A stretch of 64,000 nucleotides of DNA. Origin: an uncultured Gemmatimonadota bacterium. Lineage in GTDB: Bacteria > Gemmatimonadota > Gemmatimonadetes > Palauibacterales > Palauibacteraceae. How positions within the stretch are numbered: position 1 is the stretch's first letter; the number at the start of each line of letters is the position of its first letter. The position numbers were made by a program, and so were the translations under genes. Positions 26,618 through 34,842 of the stretch are shown piece by piece. The notes beneath the pieces were generated by a model that did not search any database, was not told the origin of the DNA, and was given only the letters and a program-made list of their open reading frames with translations. The stretch lies in contig CAJWLK010000008.1 of NCBI GenBank assembly GCA_913043255.1, forward strand, positions 1 through 64,000, in the 5' to 3' direction.

Positions 26618-27359
26618 CCATGAGGGCGCGGAGTTCTGGATGCCTATCCAGAGCCTTCAGCACAACTGGAAGTGAGAAGTTCTGATCTTCTGGCAAACAC
26701 AATTCGAAGATTTTTGATATAAGGTCAAAATTCCTTCGATAGTTTACCGCGAATGTTAGTTCCGGTTGATTCAACCTGGACCAAACCCCATCAGCCGGCA
26801 GTAAGCCTACCCGAAAGTGGTCTGGATTAGAGTAGATGTGTAGCGCAGAGTGTTCCCGCATCTCTGGATCTCCTGCCGCCCGGTGGCATCGCTCGAGCGC
26901 TTCCGCTCGGATCACCTCCACACGAATACCTATAGGGAATTTCGGGACTTGAGAGCCCGCTTGAGGAAACTCTGTGGTGGCATTGGATGCGTAGTCGAGC
27001 GCTCCATCATAATAGAAAGCCATGACATCATCGATCAGGTCAGAGTGGACAAGGGGGTTGTCACCTAGAATTTCCACGACCGGATCTGCGTCAAAGGCTA
27101 CCATCGCCCCGTGGATGCGGGCCAACACATCTTCCGAATCGCCCCTGTAACACTGGATGCCCCGGGCTTCTGCAAGTTCAACTAATGGATCATCTCCGAT
27201 TAGTTCCGTGGTAGCGAGGACGACTTGGTCGAGCGATTTTGCCTGCAATACCCGGTCCACCAGGTGTCCCACCATCGGCTCCCCAAGAATCGGCATCATC
27301 GATTTCTTCGGAAGCCGGGTTGAACCCATCCTCGCCACAATAAGGGCCGTCGCCGTCAC
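26604..27359 (-). CDS. SpsF/NeuA-type cytidylyltransferase family protein
   Basis: The 251-residue protein begins with ALIVARMGSTRLPKKSMMPI, the nucleotide-binding signature of the SpsF family, which is related to acylneuraminate cytidylyltransferases. It also has VEILGDNPLVHSDLIDD, where the GDNP Asp is the expected metal ligand. It probably activates an acidic sugar with CTP. A second protein of this family is at 31533-32312, with clear sequence differences. It overlaps the amidase gene downstream by 14 nt. Confidence 0.75.
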   Translation of the reverse strand: MTATALIVARMGSTRLPKKSMMPILGEPMVGHLVDRVLQAKSLDQVVLATTELIGDDPLVELAEARGIQCYRGDSEDVLARIHGAMVAFDADPVVEILGDNPLVHSDLIDDVMAFYYDGALDYASNATTEFPQAGSQVPKFPIGIRVEVIRAEALERCHRAAGDPEMREHSALHIYSNPDHFRVGLLPADGVWSRLNQPELTFAVNYRRNFDLISKIFELCLPEDQNFSLPVVLKALDRHPELRALMGAPE

Positions 27360-27368
27360 GCTCGTACC

Positions 27369-27932
27369 CTATACATTAGGACCGCCAAACTTCTCCACAT
27401 AAGTCTGCCTCAAAACCCCAAATTCGACTATATCTAGCCAGCGCCCGTCCTTGAAAGCAGCTTCGCTTCGGCACCCCTCCTCGACCATCCCCATTTTCTC
27501 GGCAAGTCTCCGCATCCCAATATTCGTTGAAAACGTCCCACAATAGACTCGGTGAAGGTTGAGGGAGAAAAAAGCGTGATCCAGAAGGAGCCGTCCTGCT
27601 TCCTCGCCATATCCTTCCCCCCAGCAAGACTTTACACCCAGTAGAATTGCAAATTCGGCGTTTCTCGACACAGAATCGATACGTTGAAGTGAGATGTTTC
27701 CTATATGAACATCCCCCTCGTTAAGTACCATAGCCAGAATCACCGCGTCCCGGACCGTCCCGGCTCGGCGGATGTATTCCAATGCGGCTTCTCGAGTGTA
27801 CGGGAAACGGTGATGTGCATTTCCTTGCGACACCTCTCCATCATTCAACCAAGTAGGGTAATCACCATCAGCATCACTCTCCTCTAAAGGTCGGAGGTAG
27901 AGCCGTTCACCCGACAGGAAGGGAAGGCTCAT
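27369..27932 (-). CDS. GNAT N-acetyltransferase (RimJ/RimL type)
   Basis: The 187-residue protein has the same layout as the GNAT at 15720-16274: LRPLEESDADGDYPTWLND, IGNISLQRIDSVSRNAEF, the acetyl-CoA loop GEGYGEEAGRLLLDHAF and NIGMRRLAEKMGMVEEG. Sequence around the loops differs, so it probably acts on a different amino sugar. It fits the step of N-acylation found in pseudaminic or legionaminic acid pathways. Its start overlaps the upstream gene by 4 nt. Confidence 0.8.
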   Translation of the reverse strand: MSLPFLSGERLYLRPLEESDADGDYPTWLNDGEVSQGNAHHRFPYTREAALEYIRRAGTVRDAVILAMVLNEGDVHIGNISLQRIDSVSRNAEFAILLGVKSCWGEGYGEEAGRLLLDHAFFSLNLHRVYCGTFSTNIGMRRLAEKMGMVEEGCRSEAAFKDGRWLDIVEFGVLRQTYVEKFGGPNV

Positions 27933-29128
27933 GTTCTTACATGCTCCTGGCGCGCACAGAGCTCCGCCCCCAATCCGTCCACGCGGAGATTGTCCTCTAG
28001 GAGTTCCTGTATAAGGGCCAACAAACGTCCCACAGACCCTCCATCAGTTAGCACTCGAGAAAGGCGATTCTCGACACGCGCTGCCTTCCGTCCGGTCACG
28101 GCACACCGAATTTGATCCACAAACATGTCAGGTGTCTTCGCTGTTTCTAGGTAACCAGCTCGGCCCAGCACCATGGCATCGGGCCCGGTAAGGTCAGGTT
28201 GATAGCTAATCACTTGTTTCCCTGCCACAAAAGCCTTTACCAATGCCATGGAAGTCATCCCTACCACCAGATCTGAAGCGGCCAGTATCGCGTCACCGCC
28301 CGAGGATTCGACCATTGTAAATGAAAACTTATCCTCCTCTTTTGGATACTTCCCTTTGAACTCTTTGGGATGAAGCTTGACCACCAGACGCACGCTTGTC
28401 TTCTCTTCCCGCACAATCATAGCGAGAGCCTCTCTCAAACCGAGAAAAACCTGTTGTTCATCGTACCCTCGACTCGTCGTACCCGTGTCAGTGCCGTATA
28501 AATCTGAGATCGGTTGCGAAAAAAAGCTCACGAGGATGTCGCAGGATTTAAGTCCAAGAGCACTTCGCACATCTTGACCTGCCTCTTGCCCCTCGCTGGA
28601 ACTAACCCAACGAGAAAAACGCTCCAAGCCAGGATGACCAACAACCCTTAATCGGTCTGGGGGAAAGCCTTCGGACACCATTTCCTGGGTGGCAAAATCA
28701 TCCATGACTGCGACAACATCAGGAAGTGCACCTGCATCGAGAGCACTTTCTCCCGAAGCCAAAAACCGACGATGGTAGTTTGTCCATTGATCAAGAACAG
28801 CTATTGCAGGAACCAACAAAATACGTGCGGCCCTTAGCAAACCCAGTTCAGGACCAGGCACAAAGCTTGTCCCAGTAAGGACGAGATCTGCGCCGTGCCG
28901 TCGGATCAGTTCCTGACCATAGGCGGTCCACTCAGGACAGTCCCCTCCTTGGACCTCGACGCGGTGGGCTTGGAACCCCTCACGCTCCAAAACTCCTCTA
29001 CCTTTTCCTCCCGCATATACGATGACGTTCAAGTGGTCGTTGGAAGAGAGTTCAGAGAGCAAGGGAACCAATGCTTCGGCACCTCCTGGATCGTGCGTTA
29101 AAGCAACTAAAGATGTCGCTTCCTTCAC
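27929..29128 (-). CDS. GT-B-fold protein, possibly NeuC/PseG-like hydrolase or transferase
   Basis: The 399-residue protein has two Rossmann-like halves. The N-terminal half opens with SLVALTHDPGGAEALVPLL. The C-terminal half has RLVVKLHPKEFKGKY and ILAASDLVVGMTSMALVKAF, a donor-phosphate loop seen in GT-B folds. The order could match UDP-sugar 2-epimerase/hydrolases (NeuC, PseG) that free the sugar before NeuB, but the signature motifs of those families are not evident. It overlaps both neighbours by 4 nt, inside the nonulosonate block. I keep the call broad. Confidence 0.45.
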   Translation of the reverse strand: MKEATSLVALTHDPGGAEALVPLLSELSSNDHLNVIVYAGGKGRGVLEREGFQAHRVEVQGGDCPEWTAYGQELIRRHGADLVLTGTSFVPGPELGLLRAARILLVPAIAVLDQWTNYHRRFLASGESALDAGALPDVVAVMDDFATQEMVSEGFPPDRLRVVGHPGLERFSRWVSSSEGQEAGQDVRSALGLKSCDILVSFFSQPISDLYGTDTGTTSRGYDEQQVFLGLREALAMIVREEKTSVRLVVKLHPKEFKGKYPKEEDKFSFTMVESSGGDAILAASDLVVGMTSMALVKAFVAGKQVISYQPDLTGPDAMVLGRAGYLETAKTPDMFVDQIRCAVTGRKAARVENRLSRVLTDGGSVGRLLALIQELLEDNLRVDGLGAELCARQEHVRT

Positions 29129-30429
29129 CCTCCTTGCTCCACGGTCAGAAGATCATCCCGGTGCGCCAACACCTTATCCATAGCTTCCACAACCTGATCC
29201 ATATGTTCTGTGGTTAAAGGCCAGTGGCAAAACTTCCCGAAGATCAGGTTCTGTTCGTACGCCTCTTCTGCTACCGGACAGATTCCGCGTTCATATGAAA
29301 ACTCCCGGTCCGTATACTCGGATACGAAGGGGAAACCGCTCTTTCCGAAGGCGACTTGGTCCCGGTACATGGGTGCCCAGTAGACAGGTGGGGCATACCA
29401 CTCTCGGAGATGGATCCCTTCCGCCCGAACCGCTTCGGCAAAGAGGGAGCGGGGCAGTCCAATCTCCTCTTCGTCGTAGAACATCGCATAAAAATAATAG
29501 ACGTGACTACTTCCCTCGGGCGCCGAGAGTCCTTGAGGCTCTATTCCATGAAAGCGGACGATTCGTTCGTCCAGATAAGAGGCAAGGTCAATACGAGGAC
29601 GCGTTGAAACCTCAAGTTTTCGGAGTTGTTCCAGCGCAATAGCAGCCTCGATCTCTGTCATTCGGAGGTTTCCTCCAAACGTATTTGCTAAATTCTCTAC
29701 CTCCAAGGACTCGACAACCATCTCACCGTGGTTTCGGATGAGACTCAATCGCTGTGCCAAATCGTCGTCGTTGGTGACGATCACACCACCCTCACCAGAC
29801 TGGATAGTCTTGTGGTAATTAAGACTAAACCCACCAAGTTCTCCGATGGTGCCCACGGGCCTATCCCCATACATGGCCCCCGGCGCCTGGGCGGCATCTT
29901 CAATCACCATGAGCCCATGACGACGGGCGACTGCCATTAATCCATCCATATCGGCGGGGTGACCAAAAAGGTGCACAACCACAATCGCTCGAGTCCGGTC
30001 AGTTATTTTCTCCTCAACTGAGACTGGATCGAGACAAAGTGTCCGTGGATCCACATCAGCAAAGACTGGTACCCCTCCATACGTGATAACGCAGGTAGCT
30101 GAGGCAGACATCGTAAGCGGGGGAACGATCACTTCGTCCCCAGGCTCGATACCGGCAGCGCCGATACATGCCTGAAGCCCAGAGGTGAGGGAGTTGAAGC
30201 TGAGCGCATGTTTAGTCCCGAAATGTTCCGCCCATTCCATCTCTAACTGTCGTACTCGAGTCCCTCCTAGGAAGTCCGGTCCCGGAGCTCCCAGGAACTG
30301 TGAGAGGACCCCTGAGTCCAGCACCTCTAGGACAGCCTTCTTCTCCTCTTTCCCAATCGTATTGGGCGAGGGCCATGCTTCCCTACAGACTGGAGTTCCT
30401 CCGAAAATTGCCAAAGGTGACAAAGACAT
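29125..30429 (-). CDS. DegT/DnrJ/EryC1/StrS-family sugar aminotransferase
   Basis: The protein is a PLP-dependent fold-type I enzyme with HALSFNSLTSGLQA, IVVVHLFGHPADMD, VIEDAAQAPGA and the internal Lys motif FSLNYHKTIQSGEGG. It would move an amino group to a 3- or 4-keto nucleotide sugar. I start it at the ATG at 30429 (434 residues). The longer option at 30540 would add 37 residues with no family similarity and run into the Gfo gene upstream. The chosen start leaves a 13-nt gap. A second DegT enzyme lies at 34839-35849. Confidence 0.85.
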   Translation of the reverse strand: MSLSPLAIFGGTPVCREAWPSPNTIGKEEKKAVLEVLDSGVLSQFLGAPGPDFLGGTRVRQLEMEWAEHFGTKHALSFNSLTSGLQACIGAAGIEPGDEVIVPPLTMSASATCVITYGGVPVFADVDPRTLCLDPVSVEEKITDRTRAIVVVHLFGHPADMDGLMAVARRHGLMVIEDAAQAPGAMYGDRPVGTIGELGGFSLNYHKTIQSGEGGVIVTNDDDLAQRLSLIRNHGEMVVESLEVENLANTFGGNLRMTEIEAAIALEQLRKLEVSTRPRIDLASYLDERIVRFHGIEPQGLSAPEGSSHVYYFYAMFYDEEEIGLPRSLFAEAVRAEGIHLREWYAPPVYWAPMYRDQVAFGKSGFPFVSEYTDREFSYERGICPVAEEAYEQNLIFGKFCHWPLTTEHMDQVVEAMDKVLAHRDDLLTVEQGG

Positions 30430-30442
30430 GTTCTCTACCGGT

Positions 30443-31504
30443 TCAGCAGGTCTCGGGGGTCGGCATTTCTCGGTCCGACCACATCTCGTTAGCAAACATC
30501 TCTGCAAGCTCAAGTGAAAGCGCCATGGCGGCTCGCCCATCTTCTAGCGTGCACCGGGGTGCATGTCCGCGTTCGATACTGTCGGTCAAATTCTTTATAG
30601 CTCCGCTAGTCGCCTTGGTAAGGTCAGTGGCCGAAATTTCCGGTTCCGGTACCAATTGTCGGAACCCATGGCGTGCCTTCGTTTCCTCCCGGTGGTACAA
30701 AAGCCGGCGGTGGCCCAAATCCGTGAATACCACACGACCCTTCGTTCCTATGATATCGACATCGAAAACGTTGAAGGCAGTGTGGTCCAGACCAACACCC
30801 AAAGCCTCAAAACCTTCTGCGTACGTGAAGGAAAAATTGGGAGTGGGATCCTGCCCATTACCATTATTACATCCTGAGTTTGGACCAAACGACCTCGAAT
30901 GTGTTGAAGCACTAGGAAACACCTGCAGTGACTCTGGTTCGCCAAAGAAAAAACGAAGGAGATCAATGAAGTGTGATCCATTGTTCACAACACCTTTGGT
31001 ATACAGTCCACACACATGCTGGATCCGACCTAATGCTCCTGATCGGATCATATCGTAAACCTCAACATAAGAGGATGAATATCTGCGAACGTAGTTCACC
31101 GCGACGATGGCAGATGAGGACTGCATATTCTGGATGATCTTTGTAGCCGTGGAGACATTGGGTGCGACCGGTTTTTCAAGAAGGATGCCTTGAACTGTTT
31201 TACATGCGAACAGCTCGGTCATGATCTCGTCATGGTTAAAAGCCGGTGTGCAAACACTGACCAATCCAAGCTCCTCTCGCTCCAACATTTCGCGATAATC
31301 CTCATAGAGCCGCGTGATCCCCCACTTCTCACCAAACCGATGACGAACATTTTTGTCTGAGTCGCACCCTGCGACGAGATTCGTGTGTCCCCATGCCCTG
31401 TAAGCCGATGCATGACTGTCTAGTCTCGAGGAACCCTCATCCGGAGAGCCGCAGTCACCCCCGATCCGGCCGCAACCTATAATCCCTACGTTAAAGCTTC
31501 CCAT
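30443..31504 (-). CDS. Gfo/Idh/MocA family oxidoreductase
   Basis: The start ATG at 31504 is preceded by AAGGGG at about 6 nt and begins MGSFNVGIIGCGRIGGD, so the Rossmann loop falls at the right place. A longer reading to 31621 would overlap the upstream gene by 89 nt. It has the family hallmark LLEKPVAPN and NNGSHFIDLLRFF. It precedes the DegT aminotransferase by 13 nt. In legionaminate- and UDP-diamino-sugar pathways such a dehydrogenase makes the keto sugar that the aminotransferase uses, which fits this order. Confidence 0.85.
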   Translation of the reverse strand: MGSFNVGIIGCGRIGGDCGSPDEGSSRLDSHASAYRAWGHTNLVAGCDSDKNVRHRFGEKWGITRLYEDYREMLEREELGLVSVCTPAFNHDEIMTELFACKTVQGILLEKPVAPNVSTATKIIQNMQSSSAIVAVNYVRRYSSSYVEVYDMIRSGALGRIQHVCGLYTKGVVNNGSHFIDLLRFFFGEPESLQVFPSASTHSRSFGPNSGCNNGNGQDPTPNFSFTYAEGFEALGVGLDHTAFNVFDVDIIGTKGRVVFTDLGHRRLLYHREETKARHGFRQLVPEPEISATDLTKATSGAIKNLTDSIERGHAPRCTLEDGRAAMALSLELAEMFANEMWSDREMPTPETC

Positions 31505-31532
31505 TTCGACCCCTTGAGACCTGAGGGCTAGT

Positions 31533-32312
31533 CTAAAGCGGGCGAGAGCCAGGCGAATGTAGTTCGGACGCAAACTCTGACCGATAAGCCCGAACAACAT
31601 CTTCCGCTGACCAGTTTTCAAGATCAGGTGGCGCGGAGGCCACCAGCTGCTTTAGATGAGCAAGATCTTGAGGTTCGTTTATATCCAGCTTGATATCTGG
31701 GCCAATAATAGATGGCGGCGCAGGGACTGCCTCAATGTAGAACTCCTCAGGGTTGTCCCACATGTACGATGTTACGTGCTCCCGGTGCGCCGGCTTCGTA
31801 CATGACTCATCCAGGTGTTCAAGAATGGACTGCTCTACCACTTCGGCTCCGAGTCCATCCGGATACCCATTGTCCAAGGCCGGAATATGGTTGAATGAAT
31901 AGTCCGCACCTGTCAAAAAATGATGTTCCACTACACGATCAATCTCCTCGGGTGCCACAAACGGGTTGTCCCCCGCGATTCGCACAACGACTTCGGCAGC
32001 GAAAAGCTTTGTAGCCAAACCAAAACGCCCTAAAACATCCAGTTCGGGACCCCTTACCACTCTTAATTGAAGGGATTCTGCCAGCTTACAAAGGACCTGA
32101 TCCTCCAAACGCTCCGTAGTAGCAAGAACAACTTCAGTAACAGTCACAGCCTGCCGGACGCGTCGAAGTATCAGTTCGAGGATTGGGATGCCGCCTAGCG
32201 TCTCCATAGCCTTCCCGGGGAACCGATGTGATCCCATTCGAGACTGGACTATCGCCACAACTCGGCGCGCCGGTTTGTGCGGGGGATGAATTGCTGGGAA
32301 CAATCTATCCAT
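31533..32312 (-). CDS. SpsF/NeuA-type cytidylyltransferase family protein, second copy
   Basis: The 259-residue protein has VVAIVQSRMGSHRFPGKAME at its N-terminus, the SpsF-type CTP-binding signature, and VVRIAGDNPFVAPEEID with the GDNP metal site. It shares its last base with the first base of the NeuB start codon (1-nt overlap), which points to translational coupling. Its position right after neuB makes it the leading candidate for the CMP-nonulosonate synthetase of this locus, even though its family name is SpsF rather than NeuA. Confidence 0.75.
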   Translation of the reverse strand: MDRLFPAIHPPHKPARRVVAIVQSRMGSHRFPGKAMETLGGIPILELILRRVRQAVTVTEVVLATTERLEDQVLCKLAESLQLRVVRGPELDVLGRFGLATKLFAAEVVVRIAGDNPFVAPEEIDRVVEHHFLTGADYSFNHIPALDNGYPDGLGAEVVEQSILEHLDESCTKPAHREHVTSYMWDNPEEFYIEAVPAPPSIIGPDIKLDINEPQDLAHLKQLVASAPPDLENWSAEDVVRAYRSEFASELHSPGSRPL

Positions 32313-33124
32313 TACGCCTTTGGGAAGCGGGACCTCACGAACTCTCGGATCTCAATTTCCCCATCCGTCGGTGTCTTCTCCGAATCACCAAGCAATAGCT
32401 CCACCTCTCGAATCTGATCCACCATCTGGCCGAGTTCTTCGGGAGTAACAGAGAGGACATGGTCCGTCCCTGGAAGAGACTTGTCGAGCGTGAAGTGTTT
32501 CTCGATCACGCTCGCTCCGCACGACACTGCGACTAGGGGAGCTAGAATTCCGATCGTGTGATCGGAAAACCCTATAGAGTGCTCCGGAAAGGCATCTTTG
32601 AGGGTGGAGATCACCCCAAGATTTGCCAGCTCTGGAGAACACGGATATTGAGTCGTGCACTGCAACACACACAACTCACTGACCTCCTCTAAATGAGTGA
32701 CTGCCTCCCTCACCTCGCTAAGATTTGCCAGTCCTGTAGAAAGGAAAACTGTGTTCACTCTTCCATTCAAATAGTCGAGAAGTGCGAAATTCATCATCTC
32801 TGACGAAGCCACCTTAATCTTCGTTAGGCCTAACTCCTCAACAAGAAATTTCGCGCGGCTCAAACTGAAAGGAGCACTCAAAAACTCGATCCCACTCTGT
32901 TCGGCTATTTCTTTGAGTTCAAAGTGCAGTTCATCGGAAAGCTGGACCTCTGTAAACCAATCTTTTTCGGGGTCATTTGCCGCCACTTCGTCGCCTCGAT
33001 AGGACTGGAATTTTACGATGTCCGCTCCCGCACCAGCGACAGCCACTATCATTTCGCGCGCGCGATCCCAGTCGCCGATATGGTTTTCGCCGACTTCAGC
33101 GATAATGCAAGTCTTACGTGCCAT
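32312..33124 (-). CDS. neuB: NeuB-family nonulosonate synthase, lacking the C-terminal SAF domain
   Basis: The 270-residue protein is a NeuB-type TIM barrel: IIAEVGENHIGDWDRAREMI, IVKFQSYRGDEV, IEFLSAPFSLSRAKFL, VASSEMMNFALLDYL, LQCTTQYPCSPELANLGV, GFSDHTIGI and EKHFTLDKSLPGTDHVLS. These enzymes condense phosphoenolpyruvate with an amino sugar to make sialic-, legionaminic- or pseudaminic-type acids. Family members are usually near 340 residues, with an antifreeze-like SAF domain at the end. That domain is absent here, and no room exists for it, because the next gene starts at its stop. The exact acid made cannot be told from sequence. Confidence 0.85.
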   Translation of the reverse strand: MARKTCIIAEVGENHIGDWDRAREMIVAVAGAGADIVKFQSYRGDEVAANDPEKDWFTEVQLSDELHFELKEIAEQSGIEFLSAPFSLSRAKFLVEELGLTKIKVASSEMMNFALLDYLNGRVNTVFLSTGLANLSEVREAVTHLEEVSELCVLQCTTQYPCSPELANLGVISTLKDAFPEHSIGFSDHTIGILAPLVAVSCGASVIEKHFTLDKSLPGTDHVLSVTPEELGQMVDQIREVELLLGDSEKTPTDGEIEIREFVRSRFPKA

Positions 33125-33845
33125 TCATGGCCCCTTCATTGAGACTGTTGAGAACATCCTCAAGGTCTGCCTGCCGTCCAACCTTCCTGAGCACTGCGTG
33201 ATCCCACAATTCTGCCAGTTCGACCCATCCGTCCTTACGACTCTTCACCGAGTTCGTCATGTTATCTTGGTGTTGGCGGTAGAAGTACAAAGGATGCGGG
33301 ACGTGGACAAATTCGCCTTCGGGGCGAAGCCGAAGATATAAATCATATTCCTCCCAGAAGAGATCGCGATAGCCCCCTGCTCGCCGCACTGCTTCTGTTC
33401 GAAACAAGGTTCCACACCCTTCTAGGGTATAAAGGTTCTTCGCGTCTGCATCCACCCTGCGGCGATAACCCTGCTCAAGCAGGTAGCGGTCCGAATATGC
33501 CAAGCACGCATTGGGCTGTGTCTCCAATGCATTCAAAAGCAGCTCAAGCCAGTCCGTGTGAACCATATCGTCAGAATCTAAGCGGGCAAAAAATTTTCCT
33601 TGCGCCTCATTGAGTCCTTCTTGGCACGTGGCTGCGAGGCCTCGGTTCTCTCGCTCGATAACCCGGATCCATTCCGTATATCCTTTTAAAACCTCTGACG
33701 TTTCATCGGTAGATCCATCATTGATCACGAGGGTCTCAAAAGCGGACGACGATAACGTCTGAGCTTTAAGGCTTTCCAGTGCCTCCGGCAGATAGGTCGC
33801 CTGGTTATATGTGGCGACTAATACGGTGATCAGTGGGTCGACCAG
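33114..33845 (-). CDS. Family 2 glycosyltransferase with no canonical start codon
   Basis: The GT-A signature is complete only if the frame is read upstream of the GTG at 33728: LITVLVATYNQATYLPEAL, then VINDGSTDETSEVL and the DXD-type FARLDSDDMVHTD. The reading frame is open up to a TAA at 33903-33905, but it has no ATG, GTG or TTG above 33728. A CTG at 33845 follows a GGAGG ribosome-binding sequence (33850-33854) at 4 nt, and I use it as a provisional start (243 residues). Starting at the GTG would cut off the nucleotide-binding strand. It overlaps neuB by 11 nt. The family and function are clear, but the start is not. Confidence 0.65.
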   Translation of the reverse strand: MVDPLITVLVATYNQATYLPEALESLKAQTLSSSAFETLVINDGSTDETSEVLKGYTEWIRVIERENRGLAATCQEGLNEAQGKFFARLDSDDMVHTDWLELLLNALETQPNACLAYSDRYLLEQGYRRRVDADAKNLYTLEGCGTLFRTEAVRRAGGYRDLFWEEYDLYLRLRPEGEFVHVPHPLYFYRQHQDNMTNSVKSRKDGWVELAELWDHAVLRKVGRQADLEDVLNSLNEGAMNGT

Positions 33846-33897
33846 CAGTCCTCCGATCTTTCTATACCAGAAGCGCTTTGTGTTAGCGAAAACATCG

Positions 33898-34842
33898 TCA
33901 GCTTAGTAGTGACTGATCTACCGACTCCCATGCCTTCTGGTGGGCGGCTGCCCGCTCTTGGTACCACTCAACGTAACGCCGCATTCCTTCTTCAAAGGAG
34001 GTTGAAGGCGCCCAGTCGAGTTCTTCATGAGCGCGGTCACTACTTACCTCCTTACCAGAAAAGTCACCCGGTCGCCCCTCGGTATGTACGATCTCTACAT
34101 TGCCGAGAAGGTCGCGAATCGTCTCTGCTATCTGGAGAATCGATACGGCCTCAGCACCATCGAGGTTGTAGATCCTATTCTGGGCAACAGGCCGGAGCGC
34201 GAGAGTAACCCCTTCTGCCAGATCTTCTACGTACACGAACTTTCGGAACTGTAGCCCATCACCAGCTACCGTAAGGGGGTCTCCGTCCAACGCCTTCCGC
34301 ACAAAAATTGGAATCACCGCGCCATCCCGAGCACGGGGTCCGTAGGGAATTCCGAAACGGAGAATCGTATAATCTACCCCATACAGTTCTGCGTATGACC
34401 GACAGTATGATTCACCCGCAAGCTTCGTAGCTGTGTACAGGTGACTAGGTGGTGCGGGAACAGTCTCCTCTTCCACCGTCTTTTCTTTGCAATCACTGTA
34501 GACCCACGTAGTGCTTCCGTAGACCACCCGCGAAACATTCATGCTTCGCGCAGCTTCTAGGACATTGAGTGTACCCCGTGTATTCACGTTCTCTGAATAT
34601 ACCGGTTCTTCAAAAACATCCTTTACATCAGCGACCGCGGCCAAGTGAATCACCGCATCTACACCACCCATTGCCATCTTGAGACTTTCCGGATCCAACA
34701 AACTCCCAATCTGGTGTTCAACTTCATCGTGATAGAGAGATCTTTTCAAATCAAAGATCCGCGGTGTGACTCCATGGGCGATCAGTCGGTCAACCACATG
34801 CGACCCGATAAATCCCGTCCCTCCAGTTACCAGAACTCTCAT
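33898..34842 (-). CDS. NAD-dependent epimerase/dehydratase (extended SDR)
   Basis: The 314-residue protein has the Rossmann motif VTGGTGFIGSH at residues 5-15, VIHLAAVADVKD, VYGSTTWVYS and the catalytic YTATK. These are typical of extended SDR enzymes that work on nucleotide sugars (epimerases, dehydratases, decarboxylases). It overlaps the upstream aminotransferase by 4 nt, so the two probably act in sequence on one nucleotide sugar. The reaction cannot be fixed further. Confidence 0.85.
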   Translation of the reverse strand: MRVLVTGGTGFIGSHVVDRLIAHGVTPRIFDLKRSLYHDEVEHQIGSLLDPESLKMAMGGVDAVIHLAAVADVKDVFEEPVYSENVNTRGTLNVLEAARSMNVSRVVYGSTTWVYSDCKEKTVEEETVPAPPSHLYTATKLAGESYCRSYAELYGVDYTILRFGIPYGPRARDGAVIPIFVRKALDGDPLTVAGDGLQFRKFVYVEDLAEGVTLALRPVAQNRIYNLDGAEAVSILQIAETIRDLLGNVEIVHTEGRPGDFSGKEVSSDRAHEELDWAPSTSFEEGMRRYVEWYQERAAAHQKAWESVDQSLLS

